Assembly: GCA_903911145.1 (NCBI GenBank)
Contig: CAIWCD010000039.1
Location: forward strand, 1-64,000
DNA length: 64,000 nucleotides
Direction of reading: 5' to 3'
Origin: an uncultured delta proteobacterium
GTDB taxonomy: Bacteria > Myxococcota > Myxococcia > Myxococcales > 40CM-4-68-19
Positions 17,147 to 26,230 of this stretch are shown piece after piece (the stretch's first letter is position 1; every line of letters begins with the position of its first letter). A program made the translations under genes and the position numbers. Under the pieces are notes generated by a model that made no database searches, had not been told where the DNA came from, and worked only from the letters and a program-made list of their open reading frames with translations.

Positions 17147-18220
17147 CTAGAACAGCCCGGTCAGGTCCCAGCGCTGCAGCACCGCGCCGCTCTTGTCGAG
17201 CGCCTGCACTTCGATGACGCGGTGTCCGCGCGCGCCGCCGATGCGTCCGACGAAGCTGACCTGCGCGTCGTCGCCGACGATGAAGGTGGGCTGGTTCTTG
17301 AGCGACTCGCGCGTCTCCTGCGAGAGGATCTGGCCGACCTGCGGATCGGTCCCGGCGCCCACGGCGAGCGCAGCCATGCTGACCTTGAGCGGCATCGACC
17401 GGATCAGATCGCCATTGGAGACTTCATCGCCGCCTGTGCGCTTGACGCGGCCCGAGCAGCCCTTTTCCGAGACGCTGGTGACGAGAAAGATCCCTTTCTC
17501 CGACTCGCGCTCCATCACCGAATCGTGACCGGCGACGAGGAAGTGCTGCCCGACGAAGGCGGACTTGGGATCGGTGAAGCGGCAGGTCGCGGTGTTGTCG
17601 GGGAGCACCTCGCCGAGGCGCCCCTCGAGCTTGGGGAAGCGCACGGCGATCTGCTGCGCGAGCTGGCGCGCGGCCTCTTTGAGCTGCGGGACATCGAACT
17701 CATCGACCGCCGAGGACGCGGTGCTGCTGCCGACGAGCGCGTCCTGCAGCTTGTGCGCAAGCTGGCGTGCGCCCGCGGTGAGTTCGCCATTCTGCTTGAG
17801 CTGCACGGTGTCGGCGAAGGCGACCTGCCCCGTCGAGGATTCGATCGCGCGGCCGCTGATGACGAACGCGTGGCTGGTCTCCTGGATGCTTCCCACCAGC
17901 ACCCAGTGCGCGCCGACGAGCTGCGCAACCTTGATCTGCACCGCGTCGCTCATCATCCCGGAGGTCGCGAGAGACTGCTCCTTGATCACCTTGGCGATCT
18001 GCGTGCGCTCGACAACGCGCACCTTCCCGTCGTTGACCAGCGTGGCCGTGAGGATGTCGGCACAGAGTGCGGCGTCGTCCGCCGTGGCACCGCCGCGCGC
18101 ATCGAAGGCCGCAATCGCCAGCGTTGCATCCGCGGACGGGGCCGCCGCGGCCGCGAGCGCCGTGCAGCAAAGAGCAGGAAGGAGAGCGGACACGATCGAT
18201 TTGCGAAACGCTTCGGACAT
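17147..18220 (-). CDS. Exported CsgG-domain protein
   Basis: 357 residues from ATG 18218-18220. Signal peptide to about residue 28 (ALAAAAAPS). Residues ~30-170 match the CsgG/LpoB-type fold: TLAIAAFDARGG, ADILTATLVNDGKVRVVERTQIAKVIKEQ, and GAHWVLVGSIQE. The C-terminal half (~190-357) is beta-rich and unidentified. CsgG-fold proteins act in the periplasm or outer membrane as channel subunits or synthase activators. It is divergent from a second CsgG-type lipoprotein gene at 18435. Confidence 0.85.
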   Translation of the reverse strand: MSEAFRKSIVSALLPALCCTALAAAAAPSADATLAIAAFDARGGATADDAALCADILTATLVNDGKVRVVERTQIAKVIKEQSLATSGMMSDAVQIKVAQLVGAHWVLVGSIQETSHAFVISGRAIESSTGQVAFADTVQLKQNGELTAGARQLAHKLQDALVGSSTASSAVDEFDVPQLKEAARQLAQQIAVRFPKLEGRLGEVLPDNTATCRFTDPKSAFVGQHFLVAGHDSVMERESEKGIFLVTSVSEKGCSGRVKRTGGDEVSNGDLIRSMPLKVSMAALAVGAGTDPQVGQILSQETRESLKNQPTFIVGDDAQVSFVGRIGGARGHRVIEVQALDKSGAVLQRWDLTGLF

Positions 18221-18327
18221 GGATCCAGGCCCCGCGGCAGAGAAACGATGGCCTCTCGTTACTGCATGGCCATCCTGCGAGGCAAGCGGCCACCGGTTTG
18301 TCTCGCACCGTTCGCGCGTCCGTTCTG

Positions 18328-18356
18328 TTGACCTCGGTGCGGGCGCGCGGTAGCGA
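18328..18356 (+). promoter_or_regulatory. Candidate promoter for the lipoprotein cluster
   Basis: TTGACC (18328-18333) and TAGCGA (18351-18356) are separated by 17 bases. They lie about 80 bases upstream of the lipoprotein gene at 18435 in the 214-bp divergent intergenic region. The -35 is close to consensus and the -10 is weak. I see no other clear signal there. Confidence 0.4.
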
Positions 18357-18434
18357 TCTCGCCACTGCGTTCGCGGCCATTCGCACCAGTTCCGCGCGCG
18401 CGTCTCTCCTTCTTCTGCGCCAGGGGTTTCCTTC

Positions 18435-19436
18435 ATGCAGCAGACCATCGTTCTCCGCGGGCTCGTCGCCGCGTCCCTCTTCGTTTGCGTCACCGCCTGC
18501 GGCACCGTCTCCGTGAAGGTTCCGGTGATGCGCCCCGCCGAGATCAACATGGCGCCCTACACGAGCGTCGGTCTCGGCGAGTTTCACTACGGCGGTAACG
18601 GCAACTCTCCGCGCGCGCTCGCCGATGCGGTCGAGGAGCAGCTCGTCGCAGCCCAGCGCTTCCAGGTGATCGATCGGCAGCGGATGGCCGACGTGATGCA
18701 CGAACTCAAGCTCTCCGCGAGCGATCTGGCCGATCCGCACTCGGCATCCAAGCTGGGCAAGCTGGTGACTGCGGGCGCGCTCGTGTTCGGCGACGTCGAG
18801 GAGCGCTACCAGGAGCAGGCGAACGACGAGCATTCCAACGACAAGGACGGCAAGCCGCACACGCAGCACCGTCTGCGCGGAGATGCGCGCGTGATCTGCA
18901 ACTTCAAGATCGTCGACGTGGCGACGGGCTCGCTGCTCATCGCCAAGCGTTACGAGGAGCAGCGCAGCGATACCAACTACGGCAACGACGCGCAGCGTCC
19001 GCAGGCGATCGATCGCGAAGCGCTCTTCAGCGCCGCGCGCCGCGAGGTGGTCGGCCGCTTCTTGAAGGCGATCGTCCCGCACCAGGAGTACCAGAACGCG
19101 AGCTTCGAGAAGGACGGCGACATCCCGCAACTCGAGGGCGGCATCGGCTGGGCCGAGCGCGGCGAGTGGCAGAAGGCACAGGACGCTTTCACCGCGGCCA
19201 TCGGCGAATGCGAGAAGAATCCGAAGATCAAGTCGGCCCAGCTCGCCAAGGCCTATGGAAACCTCGGCCTCTCATATGGGTTCGCGGGCGCCTACGACAA
19301 GGCCTATCCGATGTTCGACAAGGCCTACCTGCTCTCGAACAACCAGAGCTATCTGGATGAGCGCGACCAGGTGAAGCAGATCCAGTCGGACGCGGCGAAG
19401 GTCCAGACGCAGACGGCCGCGCCGAGCGGGAGCTAG
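18435..19436 (+). CDS. CsgG/LpoB-like lipoprotein with C-terminal TPR region
   Basis: 333 residues. Lipobox VTAC at Cys22. Residues ~35-190 resemble the CsgG/LpoB nucleotide-less alpha/beta fold (VGLGEFHYGG, RALADAVEEQLVAAQRFQVIDRQRM, TAGALVFGDVEERYQEQ). Residues ~235-320 look like two TPR units (GWAERGEWQKAQDAFTAAI; YGNLGLSYGFAGAYDKAY). It leads a run of four plus-strand lipoprotein genes, with five bases between its stop and the next start. Likely an outer-membrane assembly factor; the exact client is unknown. Confidence 0.85.
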   Translation: MQQTIVLRGLVAASLFVCVTACGTVSVKVPVMRPAEINMAPYTSVGLGEFHYGGNGNSPRALADAVEEQLVAAQRFQVIDRQRMADVMHELKLSASDLADPHSASKLGKLVTAGALVFGDVEERYQEQANDEHSNDKDGKPHTQHRLRGDARVICNFKIVDVATGSLLIAKRYEEQRSDTNYGNDAQRPQAIDREALFSAARREVVGRFLKAIVPHQEYQNASFEKDGDIPQLEGGIGWAERGEWQKAQDAFTAAIGECEKNPKIKSAQLAKAYGNLGLSYGFAGAYDKAYPMFDKAYLLSNNQSYLDERDQVKQIQSDAAKVQTQTAAPSGS

Positions 19437-19441
19437 CGAAC

Positions 19442-20590
19442 ATGCGCGGGAAGATCGTTGGTGTACCAATGATTGCTATGCCAAATATTGCCATGCCAAC
19501 GATCTCGGCGCTGCTGCTTGTGGCCGCGTGCGGTCTCGTCTCCTGCGCGGCCGAGGTGCCGTCGGTGATTCACACCTCGAGCACGCCGAAGTCGCCCTCG
19601 TGGCTGATCAAGCCTCCGCAGGCGCCCGATGCGCTCTACTTCAGCGGGATGAAGGCGGGCGCGGAGACGCTCGATGACGGCAAGAACGCCGCGACCGATC
19701 GCGCGCGCGACGAGGCGTCGAAGTTTGTCGGCGTCGAGGTCTCGAGCAAGCACATCGACGTGCAGTCGAGCGATCTGGGCGCCGAGTCGCAGTCGATGAC
19801 GGACACCGTGCAGAGCCGCGCGCAGGCGCTCATCCGCTCGGCGGAGATCGTCGACGTCTATTGGGAGAAGAATTCGCGCAGCGCGGGCGCGACGACGATC
19901 GATCAGTTCGACGTCTCCGTGCTCATCAAGCTTCCGCGTGCGGAGGTCGAGGCGGAGCGCAAGCGGCAGGCCGACGAGGCGAAGAGCACGGTCGCGGCGA
20001 TGCTCGCGCGCTATCGCGAGGGAGCCGGGCAGGAGAAGTCGGGCAACGCGCTCGCCGCGCTTGTGCGCTATCGCGACGCCATCAAGCAGCTGCTCGGCGT
20101 GTCGCGCGAGGTTGCCACCGACGACGCGCAGATCCCCAATGCGGGCCAGCTGCGCTCGCTCGCGCAGGACGCGGCCAATCGGGTGCAGCAGAAGGCCCGC
20201 CGCGCCGTGCTCATCGGCTCTGATCTCGCGTTCGGTCCGCTCACGCAGGCGCTCTCGAAGAAGGGCTTCTCGGCGCGCACGCAGCCGCAGAGCGGTCCTG
20301 AGGCTGCGCTGGCGGCTGCACGCAATGATGGGCTCCCGTATGTGATCCAGGTCACGCTCAACACGGCCCAGGGAGGGCATGTATTTTCTCAAGTGGCCGC
20401 TACGGTCTCGCTGGATGTCCGTGTGTTAGACAGCCAGTCGGGAGCGCTGGTGGCTTCAGTGCAGAAAGCAGCGAAGGGCGTGGGGAGGACGCCGGACGCG
20501 GCTGAGCGCGCAGGTGCAGAGGACGCAGGAATGGGTGCGGGGGCGGATCTCGCAGCGGCGTTGCTGGCGAGGGAAAACAGCGGGCTGTAG
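19442..20590 (+). CDS. LPP20-like lipoprotein
   Basis: 382 residues. Two cysteines could be lipidated, Cys30 (LVAAC) or Cys35 (LVSC). Residues ~50-165 contain the LPP20-type arrangement: PSWLIKPPQAPDALYFSGMKAG, then ATDRARDEASKF and a DVYWEK/VSVLIKLP pair. A helical segment (~170-250) and a second alpha/beta domain (~260-370) follow. GGGAG lies nine bases before the ATG, so the long N-terminus is likely real. Short repeats of ATGCCAA-like sequence occur in its first 20 codons. Part of the lipoprotein operon. Confidence 0.8.
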   Translation: MRGKIVGVPMIAMPNIAMPTISALLLVAACGLVSCAAEVPSVIHTSSTPKSPSWLIKPPQAPDALYFSGMKAGAETLDDGKNAATDRARDEASKFVGVEVSSKHIDVQSSDLGAESQSMTDTVQSRAQALIRSAEIVDVYWEKNSRSAGATTIDQFDVSVLIKLPRAEVEAERKRQADEAKSTVAAMLARYREGAGQEKSGNALAALVRYRDAIKQLLGVSREVATDDAQIPNAGQLRSLAQDAANRVQQKARRAVLIGSDLAFGPLTQALSKKGFSARTQPQSGPEAALAAARNDGLPYVIQVTLNTAQGGHVFSQVAATVSLDVRVLDSQSGALVASVQKAAKGVGRTPDAAERAGAEDAGMGAGADLAAALLARENSGL

Positions 20591-20656
20591 AGGCCCGACG
20601 ATTTGCAGGACAAACAAACTGCGGCGGCGCTGCCACCGCGTAACGGAGGAGTGAAC

Positions 20657-21235
20657 GTGAAGAAAATGATCGGTCTGATGGCAGTGGTGGTCCTCGCGTC
20701 CTGTGGCAGCAGCACGCCGCAGCAGTCCAACCAGGTCCTGCATGCGAATGGTCCGGACTGGGTGAACAAGGGCTCGGGCGCATTCGGCGGCGACAAGGGC
20801 AAGGTCTTCTACGGCGTCGGAATCACCTCGGGCGTCCACAACGCGGCGCTGCGCCGCTCGACGGCCGACTCGCGTGCACGCGCGGAAATCTCGAAGATCC
20901 TCGACTCGTATGTCTCGGTGCTCAACAAGAGCTACCAGGCGTCGACGACCGCGGGCGACATGAGCGCCTCGTCGGAAGAGCAGCACGTGCAGGAAGCGCT
21001 CAAGACCTACAGCCAGATGGAGCTCTCGGGCGTCCTCATCGTCGATCACTGGGTCGACAACGACGGCACCGAGTACGCGCTCGCGCAGCTCGACATGGCT
21101 TCGTTCAGCGACAACATGAGCAAGATGAAGGAGCTCAACGCCAAGGTTCGCGATGCGGTTCGCGCGAATGCCGACAAGGCGTTCGATGAGCTCTCCGGCG
21201 AAGAGGCCAAGCACAACCAGGGCCCGAGCAACTAG
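20657..21235 (+). CDS. LPP20 family lipoprotein
   Basis: 192 residues from GTG 20657, which sits six bases after the ribosome site GGAGGA; an in-frame GTG at 20651 is too close to it. Lipobox LASC at Cys16. The core (GPDWVNKGSGAF, KVFYGVGI, STADSRARAEISKIL) is the standard LPP20 domain. It is followed by a strong terminator. Known LPP20 proteins are outer-membrane lipoproteins, often near flagellar or envelope genes. Confidence 0.88.
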   Translation: MKKMIGLMAVVVLASCGSSTPQQSNQVLHANGPDWVNKGSGAFGGDKGKVFYGVGITSGVHNAALRRSTADSRARAEISKILDSYVSVLNKSYQASTTAGDMSASSEEQHVQEALKTYSQMELSGVLIVDHWVDNDGTEYALAQLDMASFSDNMSKMKELNAKVRDAVRANADKAFDELSGEEAKHNQGPSN

Positions 21236-21261
21236 TTCAACAGTCTGGATCAAGTCCGATT

Positions 21262-21300
21262 GCGGGTCGGTCCAGAACAGGGGCCGACCCGCTTTTGTTT
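21262..21300 (+). terminator. Intrinsic terminator after the LPP20 gene
   Basis: GCGGGTCGG (21262-21270) pairs with CCGACCCGC (21284-21292), a perfect 9-bp stem with a 13-base loop, followed directly by TTTTGTTT. It closes the lipoprotein unit that starts at 18435. Confidence 0.9.
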
Positions 21301-21330
21301 GTGGGCAGGGACGTCAGTGAGGTTCTCATC

Positions 21331-22566
21331 ATGGTGCTGAACGTGATTCTCCAGAAGTTCGCAAACCCGCGCCCAGCAAGGCTCGCAGCGATCTCTGTCT
21401 CGCTGTCTCTCGTTGCGTGCGGCGGGCACGCCGTCGTCAAGCAGGAGGAGAAGCTCAATCGCTTCGGACGGCCGCTGAAAGATGCGACGCCCGTGCCGAG
21501 GTGGGTTGATGCGGCGCCCGAGAGCACACGCGCGCGCTACGTCGCGGTGGGTTTCTGCAAGCCGACCTTCTGGCCGCAGGACGCGCTCGCCAATGCCGCG
21601 GAGGACGCGCGCGGCAAGCTTGCGCTTTCGCTCTCGTCGCACGTCGAGGCGCTGACCAAGCTCGCCGAATCAAACCAGGGGCGGCTCACGCAGCTCGACA
21701 TCACCAAGGAGGCGACCGATCTGGTCGTGCAGAACTCGCGCATCGAGGCGACGTGGACGGATGAGGCCGGCACGCGCGATGAGTCGGGAGCGGTCTGGGC
21801 GCTGGCCGTGATCGATCTGACGCAGGCAGGGAGCGGCTCCGCGGTCGATCAGACGAACGGGAAGAACGGAAACAAGATGCCCGGCTGGCTCGATCGGCTG
21901 CCGGCCGCGTCGTCGCGAATCTACGCGGCGGGCTACTCGGGTCCGACCTTCAGCGCCGACGATTCGCTGCAGTACGCGGGAGACGCGGCGGTGCAGAATC
22001 TCGCCGCGTCGCTGCGCAGCCACGTGCAGGCCTACGCGCTGCTCGTGCAGACCAAGACGGGAATGTCGATCGACGACTTCTCGCACTCGGACGATCCCGA
22101 TGCGGCCTTCCTCGATCTCGTTCGCAAGAGCGCGCGCGTCGAGCAGGTCTGGGTCGACGAGGAGGGGAATCGGCCGGGCGATCCGCCGGGCGCGGTCTGG
22201 GCGCTCGCGGGGATCGACGTCGGGTCCGACAAGGGCGGCTACCAGAGCCAGCAGAACGACGCGCTCGGACCCGCGCTGGATGCGCACGGGAACATTTCCG
22301 CGAATGCGAAGGATGATCACTCCGGACCGACGCTGCAGCAGCAGATCGCAGCCCACGCGCAGCAGGCGCAGGCCCAGACGCAGGCGAAAGCGCAGGAGAC
22401 GAAAGCGGCTGTCGATGCGCACAACGCCGAGGTGAGCAAGGCGGTGCAGCAGGAGCAGAGCGACTATCGCAAAGAGACGCAAACGGGTGTGAAGCCCGAC
22501 GGGCAGGGCGGCGCGCAAAGCGTTGCTGGGGGCGGCTCCCAGAGCGGTTCATCGACGGGGAAGTAG
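21331..22566 (+). CDS. Lipoprotein with two LPP20-like modules
   Basis: 411 residues from ATG 21331, preceded by GAGG. Lipobox LVAC at Cys30. Two tandem modules share the pattern PxWxDxxP, RYVAVGF/RIYAAGY, PTF, a helix with ADD/EDA, and VWALAxIDL: residues ~55-170 and ~185-305. The C-terminal ~110 residues are low-complexity Gln/Ala/Gly with a long Gln-rich helix. It starts after the terminator, so it has its own promoter, but it belongs functionally with the preceding lipoproteins. Confidence 0.8.
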   Translation: MVLNVILQKFANPRPARLAAISVSLSLVACGGHAVVKQEEKLNRFGRPLKDATPVPRWVDAAPESTRARYVAVGFCKPTFWPQDALANAAEDARGKLALSLSSHVEALTKLAESNQGRLTQLDITKEATDLVVQNSRIEATWTDEAGTRDESGAVWALAVIDLTQAGSGSAVDQTNGKNGNKMPGWLDRLPAASSRIYAAGYSGPTFSADDSLQYAGDAAVQNLAASLRSHVQAYALLVQTKTGMSIDDFSHSDDPDAAFLDLVRKSARVEQVWVDEEGNRPGDPPGAVWALAGIDVGSDKGGYQSQQNDALGPALDAHGNISANAKDDHSGPTLQQQIAAHAQQAQAQTQAKAQETKAAVDAHNAEVSKAVQQEQSDYRKETQTGVKPDGQGGAQSVAGGGSQSGSSTGK

Positions 22567-22618
22567 CAGCGCCGGAGAGCGGATGGGCACACCGTTGCTC
22601 CGTTGATACGCGTCGACA

Positions 22619-23983
22619 ATGATCAACGCGCGCATCGTTGCGGCAATCGCGGGCCTCGCACTCGCAGCCTGCACCCAGACCGTTCCGCAGACAGGAGGGA
22701 CGACTGGCCCCACCGGTCCGCAGGGGGAGCCCGGCACGCCGGGAGCCACTGGTCCCGCCGGCGCAACCGGATCGACAGGCGCCACTGGCGCGCAGGGAGC
22801 GACCGGCAACCAGGGTGATCCAGGCGTGCAGGGGCCGCAAGGTCTTCAGGGGCCGCAGGGCGCGGTGCTCGTGCTTGATGGTGGCGTGGTGTCCGGCCCG
22901 CCGGGATCGTCGGTCGTGGTCTCGCCGATCACCGCGGGCGGCGCGATCTGTCCTCTGGGCGGCGTGCGCGTCACGCAGCTCTCCGATGGAGGCATCTCGA
23001 ACGTCTGCAATGGCGCGGTCGGCGCGACGGGTCCACAGGGCGCCACTGGCCCGCAAGGCACGACGGGTCTGCAAGGGCCGAGCGGTCCGCTGGGCGGCGT
23101 CGGCCCGCAAGGGGCCACAGGAGGTCCGGGAGCGACCGGCCCGCAAGGAGCAACCGGTGCGGGTATCGCCGGTGCGACGGGTGCAACCGGACCGACCGGC
23201 CTCGTCGGCTCGATGGGGCCTCCGGGCGTGCCTGGCGCTGTGCTCTACCTCGACGGCGGCGTCGCCATCGCGAGCAACGCAGTCTCCTTCGCCGGGTTCA
23301 CTACCGTCACGGCGAATGGAAATCTCGGCGGCGCAGCTGGAGCGAATCAGATCTGCCAGAACCAGTTCCCCGGCGCGTATCTCTGCACGCTCGCCGATTA
23401 CGATCTCGCCAACCCGCCGGTCGCGCCGCCCTCTGCCGCCGGAGCGTGGATCGACTATGTCCGAAACAGCGATGGCCGGCGCAACCAGGGTTCATGCGGA
23501 AGCGCCACCGGAGGCTGGAGTTCGGCGAGCTCGAACGACAGTGGCTACGATCTCAATTCGCTGGGAGCCTACACGGGGGCGTTGGCGAGCTGCGACAGTA
23601 TGAAGCCGCTCGCCTGCTGCCGAGGCGGCTCCACGGTGATCTTCCGCGGCTTCACCGCTGCCACCTACAACGGAAATCTCAGCGGCACACCCGGCGCAAA
23701 TCAAAAGTGCGCGAGCGAATTTCCCGGCTCGTTCCTCTGCACGCTCTCCGACTACGATCTCGCGAACACGGGCGCGATACCGGGCGCGAATGGCGCATGG
23801 ATCGACTTCATCCGAAACAGCGACGGACGACGCAACCAGGGTTCGTGTGGAAGCGCCACCGGGGGCTGGAGCTCGGCGACCTCGAACGGCAGTGGCTACG
23901 ACCTCAATTCGCTGGGCATCTACACGGGATTTTTGGCGCCCTGCAACAGCGTCAAGCCGCTCGCCTGCTGCCAGAATCGGTAG
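22619..23983 (+). CDS. Collagen-like lipoprotein with two lectin-like C-terminal modules
   Basis: 454 residues. Lipobox LAAC at Cys18. Two collagen-type Gly-X-Y tracts, rich in GATGPQG, occupy residues ~26-82 and ~131-215, separated by a Gly/Val-rich spacer with a cysteine. Two ~110-residue modules follow (~230-336, ~344-453). Each has GF-T-x-x-x-NGNLxGxxGAN, CTLxDYDLAN, GAWID and [15 protein letters not shown], with several cysteines, resembling DUF1554/C-type-lectin-like domains. The modules are also similar at DNA level, indicating recent duplication. Likely a trimeric surface adhesin or display protein. Confidence 0.88.
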   Translation: MINARIVAAIAGLALAACTQTVPQTGGTTGPTGPQGEPGTPGATGPAGATGSTGATGAQGATGNQGDPGVQGPQGLQGPQGAVLVLDGGVVSGPPGSSVVVSPITAGGAICPLGGVRVTQLSDGGISNVCNGAVGATGPQGATGPQGTTGLQGPSGPLGGVGPQGATGGPGATGPQGATGAGIAGATGATGPTGLVGSMGPPGVPGAVLYLDGGVAIASNAVSFAGFTTVTANGNLGGAAGANQICQNQFPGAYLCTLADYDLANPPVAPPSAAGAWIDYVRNSDGRRNQGSCGSATGGWSSASSNDSGYDLNSLGAYTGALASCDSMKPLACCRGGSTVIFRGFTAATYNGNLSGTPGANQKCASEFPGSFLCTLSDYDLANTGAIPGANGAWIDFIRNSDGRRNQGSCGSATGGWSSATSNGSGYDLNSLGIYTGFLAPCNSVKPLACCQNR

Positions 23984-24091
23984 CGCGACAATTTCTCGAG
24001 CAGGATTTCTCACGAGGGCGTGCAAAGCCGTGCCCAGCATGGTCGGGAGCGTCTCGCAGGCGCGCGAGCGCACCGAGTCCGCTCGCTCGTG

Positions 24092-25087
24092 TCAGCCGCG
24101 CACGAGCTTCGCCGCGAGCAGCAGCGCCGAGATCATCGGCTCCGCGTCGGCCACGCCCTTGCCCGCGAGATCGTCCGCCGTCCCATGATCGGGGCTCGTG
24201 CGCGGATAAGGCAGGCCCAGCGTGACGTTCACCGTCTCGCGGAAGTCGAGCAGCTTGGCCGGGATCAAGCCCTGGTCGTGATAGAGCGCGATCACCGCGT
24301 CGAAGTCGCCGCGCGCCGCTCGAGGAAAGAGCCCGTCAGCCGGATGCGGCCCGCTCGCGTCGATGCCTTCTTCGCGCGCGCGTATGACAGCCGGTATGAC
24401 AATGCGCCCCTCTTCGTCGCCGAAGATCCCGCCGTCGCCGGCGTGGGGATTGAGCCCGCAGACGGCGATGCGCGGCTTCGACAATCCGAATCTGATCGAA
24501 AGCTCTCGATTCGTTAACCGAATCACGAAGGCGATCTTCTCCGGAGTGAGCTTCGTCGAAACGTCAGACAGCGCGACGTGATTGGTCGCGAGCGTTACGC
24601 GCAGGCGAGGCCCGGCCATCATCATCGCGACGTCGGCGTGGAAGCGCGCGGCGAGATGCTCGGTGTGTCCGGCGAAGCCTGCGTGCGAGAGCGAGACGCG
24701 ATGCTTCGAGAGCGGCGCCGTGCAGATCGCGTCGGCATTTCCGGAGAGCACGCAGTCGATCGCGGCATCGACATAGGCGAGCGACGCGGCTCCCTGCGCG
24801 CGGCCATCTTCATGCACGCGACCGAACGTGCGCAGATCGCGAGGGAGATCCGTGACGGCGACGAGCTGCTCCGCGCGGAGCGGCGAATCGATCCCGCGCA
24901 GGCTGCATGCGGCGGAAAACGCCTCGCGATCACCGAAGAGGATCGGCGTCAGCGCGCTCCGCACGCGTGGATCGGCGAGCGCAACCGCGACCACCTCGGG
25001 CCCGATGCCGCACGGATCGCCAAGCGAGATTGCGACGCGCGGCCGACGCGCGCTGTCGTCCGTTGGCGCCAATCCGCGTTTGTTCAT
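24092..25087 (-). CDS. pdxA: 4-hydroxythreonine-4-phosphate dehydrogenase
   Basis: 331 residues of the PdxA family: SLGDPCGIGPEV near residue 20, TAPLSKHR, AGHTEHLA with the metal-binding histidine, GLNPHAGDGG, and ALYHDQGLIPAK, ending with LPYPRTSPDHGTADDLAG. It catalyses an NAD-dependent step in pyridoxal phosphate synthesis. In many proteobacteria pdxA follows surA, and here it lies 67 bp downstream of a SurA-like gene. Confidence 0.96.
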   Translation of the reverse strand: MNKRGLAPTDDSARRPRVAISLGDPCGIGPEVVAVALADPRVRSALTPILFGDREAFSAACSLRGIDSPLRAEQLVAVTDLPRDLRTFGRVHEDGRAQGAASLAYVDAAIDCVLSGNADAICTAPLSKHRVSLSHAGFAGHTEHLAARFHADVAMMMAGPRLRVTLATNHVALSDVSTKLTPEKIAFVIRLTNRELSIRFGLSKPRIAVCGLNPHAGDGGIFGDEEGRIVIPAVIRAREEGIDASGPHPADGLFPRAARGDFDAVIALYHDQGLIPAKLLDFRETVNVTLGLPYPRTSPDHGTADDLAGKGVADAEPMISALLLAAKLVRG

Positions 25088-25154
25088 CGATGCGCTCGTC
25101 CGCGCCCAGTGAGGCCCGCAGGCATTCTCTGGTTCGCGAGGGCGTGCATGCTCG

Positions 25155-26144
25155 CTACAGCTTCACGTCGATCTGCGCGTTCTTGCGCAGCGCGTGCAGA
25201 TAGTTCTCGCGCTCCTTGAGGATCGACTCGTTGGCGAGCCGCACGCGGATCTCCTCCTGCACTTCCGAGAGCGGACGCGGCGGGATCGGGCGGCGTTCGG
25301 CGACGAAGAAGACGTGATAGCCGGCCGGATCGTGGCTCTGGTCGTGGATGAGAGGCGTGCGCTCGTTCGCCTTGAGCGCCCAGACCGCGCGATCGGCCTC
25401 GGGCCAGAGCGTTCCGCGGCGCAGGTAACCCAAGTCGCCGCCGTCGTGTGCAGAGGGTGCGGTCGAGAGATCGCGCGCCACCACCGCGAACTCCTCGCCC
25501 GCGCGCAGCCGCGCGTCGGCCTTCTCCGCGAGCGCCTTCGACTGGGCTTGAGCCTCAAGCGTCGTGCCCTCGGGGATGAAGATGTTGCGCAGCCGCAGCT
25601 CGACCTCGGCGTTCGCGTTGTCCTGCGCGTAGGCGGCCTGGACCTCTTCGTCGCTCACCTTGCGCGGCTTGACCTTGAACTGAAGCAGACGCAGCTCGAG
25701 CGCCTGTCGCCGCAGCGAATCGCGCAGCGTCTCGAAGGTGGTCCCCTGCGACTCGACCGCCTCCTTGAACTGCGGAACCTCCATGTGGTTCTGCTTGGCG
25801 AGCGCTTCGATCTGTCGCTGCAGCTCGTCTTCGGTGACGTCGATCTCGTTCTGCGTCGCCTCGGATTCGACGAGCCGCTCGTCGATCAGCTGATCGAGTC
25901 CGCGGCGTCGATATTCGTTGCTCTGCTTCTCGAGTTCCGCGCCGACGAGTCCGCTCGCAGCCAGCTGCCGCAGCTCCTGGCCGACCCGCTCGTTGACCTC
26001 CGAGAGCGTGATCGGCTGGCCGTTCACCACCGCGCCGATGCGATCCTTGATCTCTGCGTGTGCGGGGCGCGCAGCAACGAGCACGCAGGCGAGAAAGGCT
26101 GCGACGACAACGAGGGAGCGATGGCTGGACGTGCAATGCGGCAT
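25155..26144 (-). CDS. SurA-like periplasmic peptidyl-prolyl isomerase
   Basis: 329 residues from ATG 26142-26144, chosen because it gives a clean signal peptide (cleaved after AHA) and follows AAGGA. The N-terminal chaperone region begins IKDRIGAVVNGQPITLSEV and runs to ~residue 165. One parvulin domain (~170-285) contains RNIFIP, GGDLGYLRRG and GYHVFFVAERR. SurA-type proteins fold outer-membrane proteins; E. coli SurA has two parvulin domains, this one has one. It is third in a run of three such genes and precedes pdxA. Confidence 0.92.
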   Translation of the reverse strand: MPHCTSSHRSLVVVAAFLACVLVAARPAHAEIKDRIGAVVNGQPITLSEVNERVGQELRQLAASGLVGAELEKQSNEYRRRGLDQLIDERLVESEATQNEIDVTEDELQRQIEALAKQNHMEVPQFKEAVESQGTTFETLRDSLRRQALELRLLQFKVKPRKVSDEEVQAAYAQDNANAEVELRLRNIFIPEGTTLEAQAQSKALAEKADARLRAGEEFAVVARDLSTAPSAHDGGDLGYLRRGTLWPEADRAVWALKANERTPLIHDQSHDPAGYHVFFVAERRPIPPRPLSEVQEEIRVRLANESILKERENYLHALRKNAQIDVKL

Positions 26145-26230
26145 GTGCGGCGTTCCTTCTTGCAGAGTCATCGAGTGCGGGCGGCGGCGCACTCTACTCG
26201 ATTGTTCCACGGCACCGCGTTTCGTGGCGC

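Noticed and set aside
19458-19469. Palindrome TTGGTGTACCAA, also at 50722-50733
   Set aside because: Both copies lie within coding sequence in different contexts; a 12-base match occurring twice is too weak to claim function.
22680-23240. Tandem DNA repeats as a CRISPR or satellite
   Set aside because: They encode in-frame Gly-X-Y collagen triplets; periodicity is that of codons and there are no spacers.
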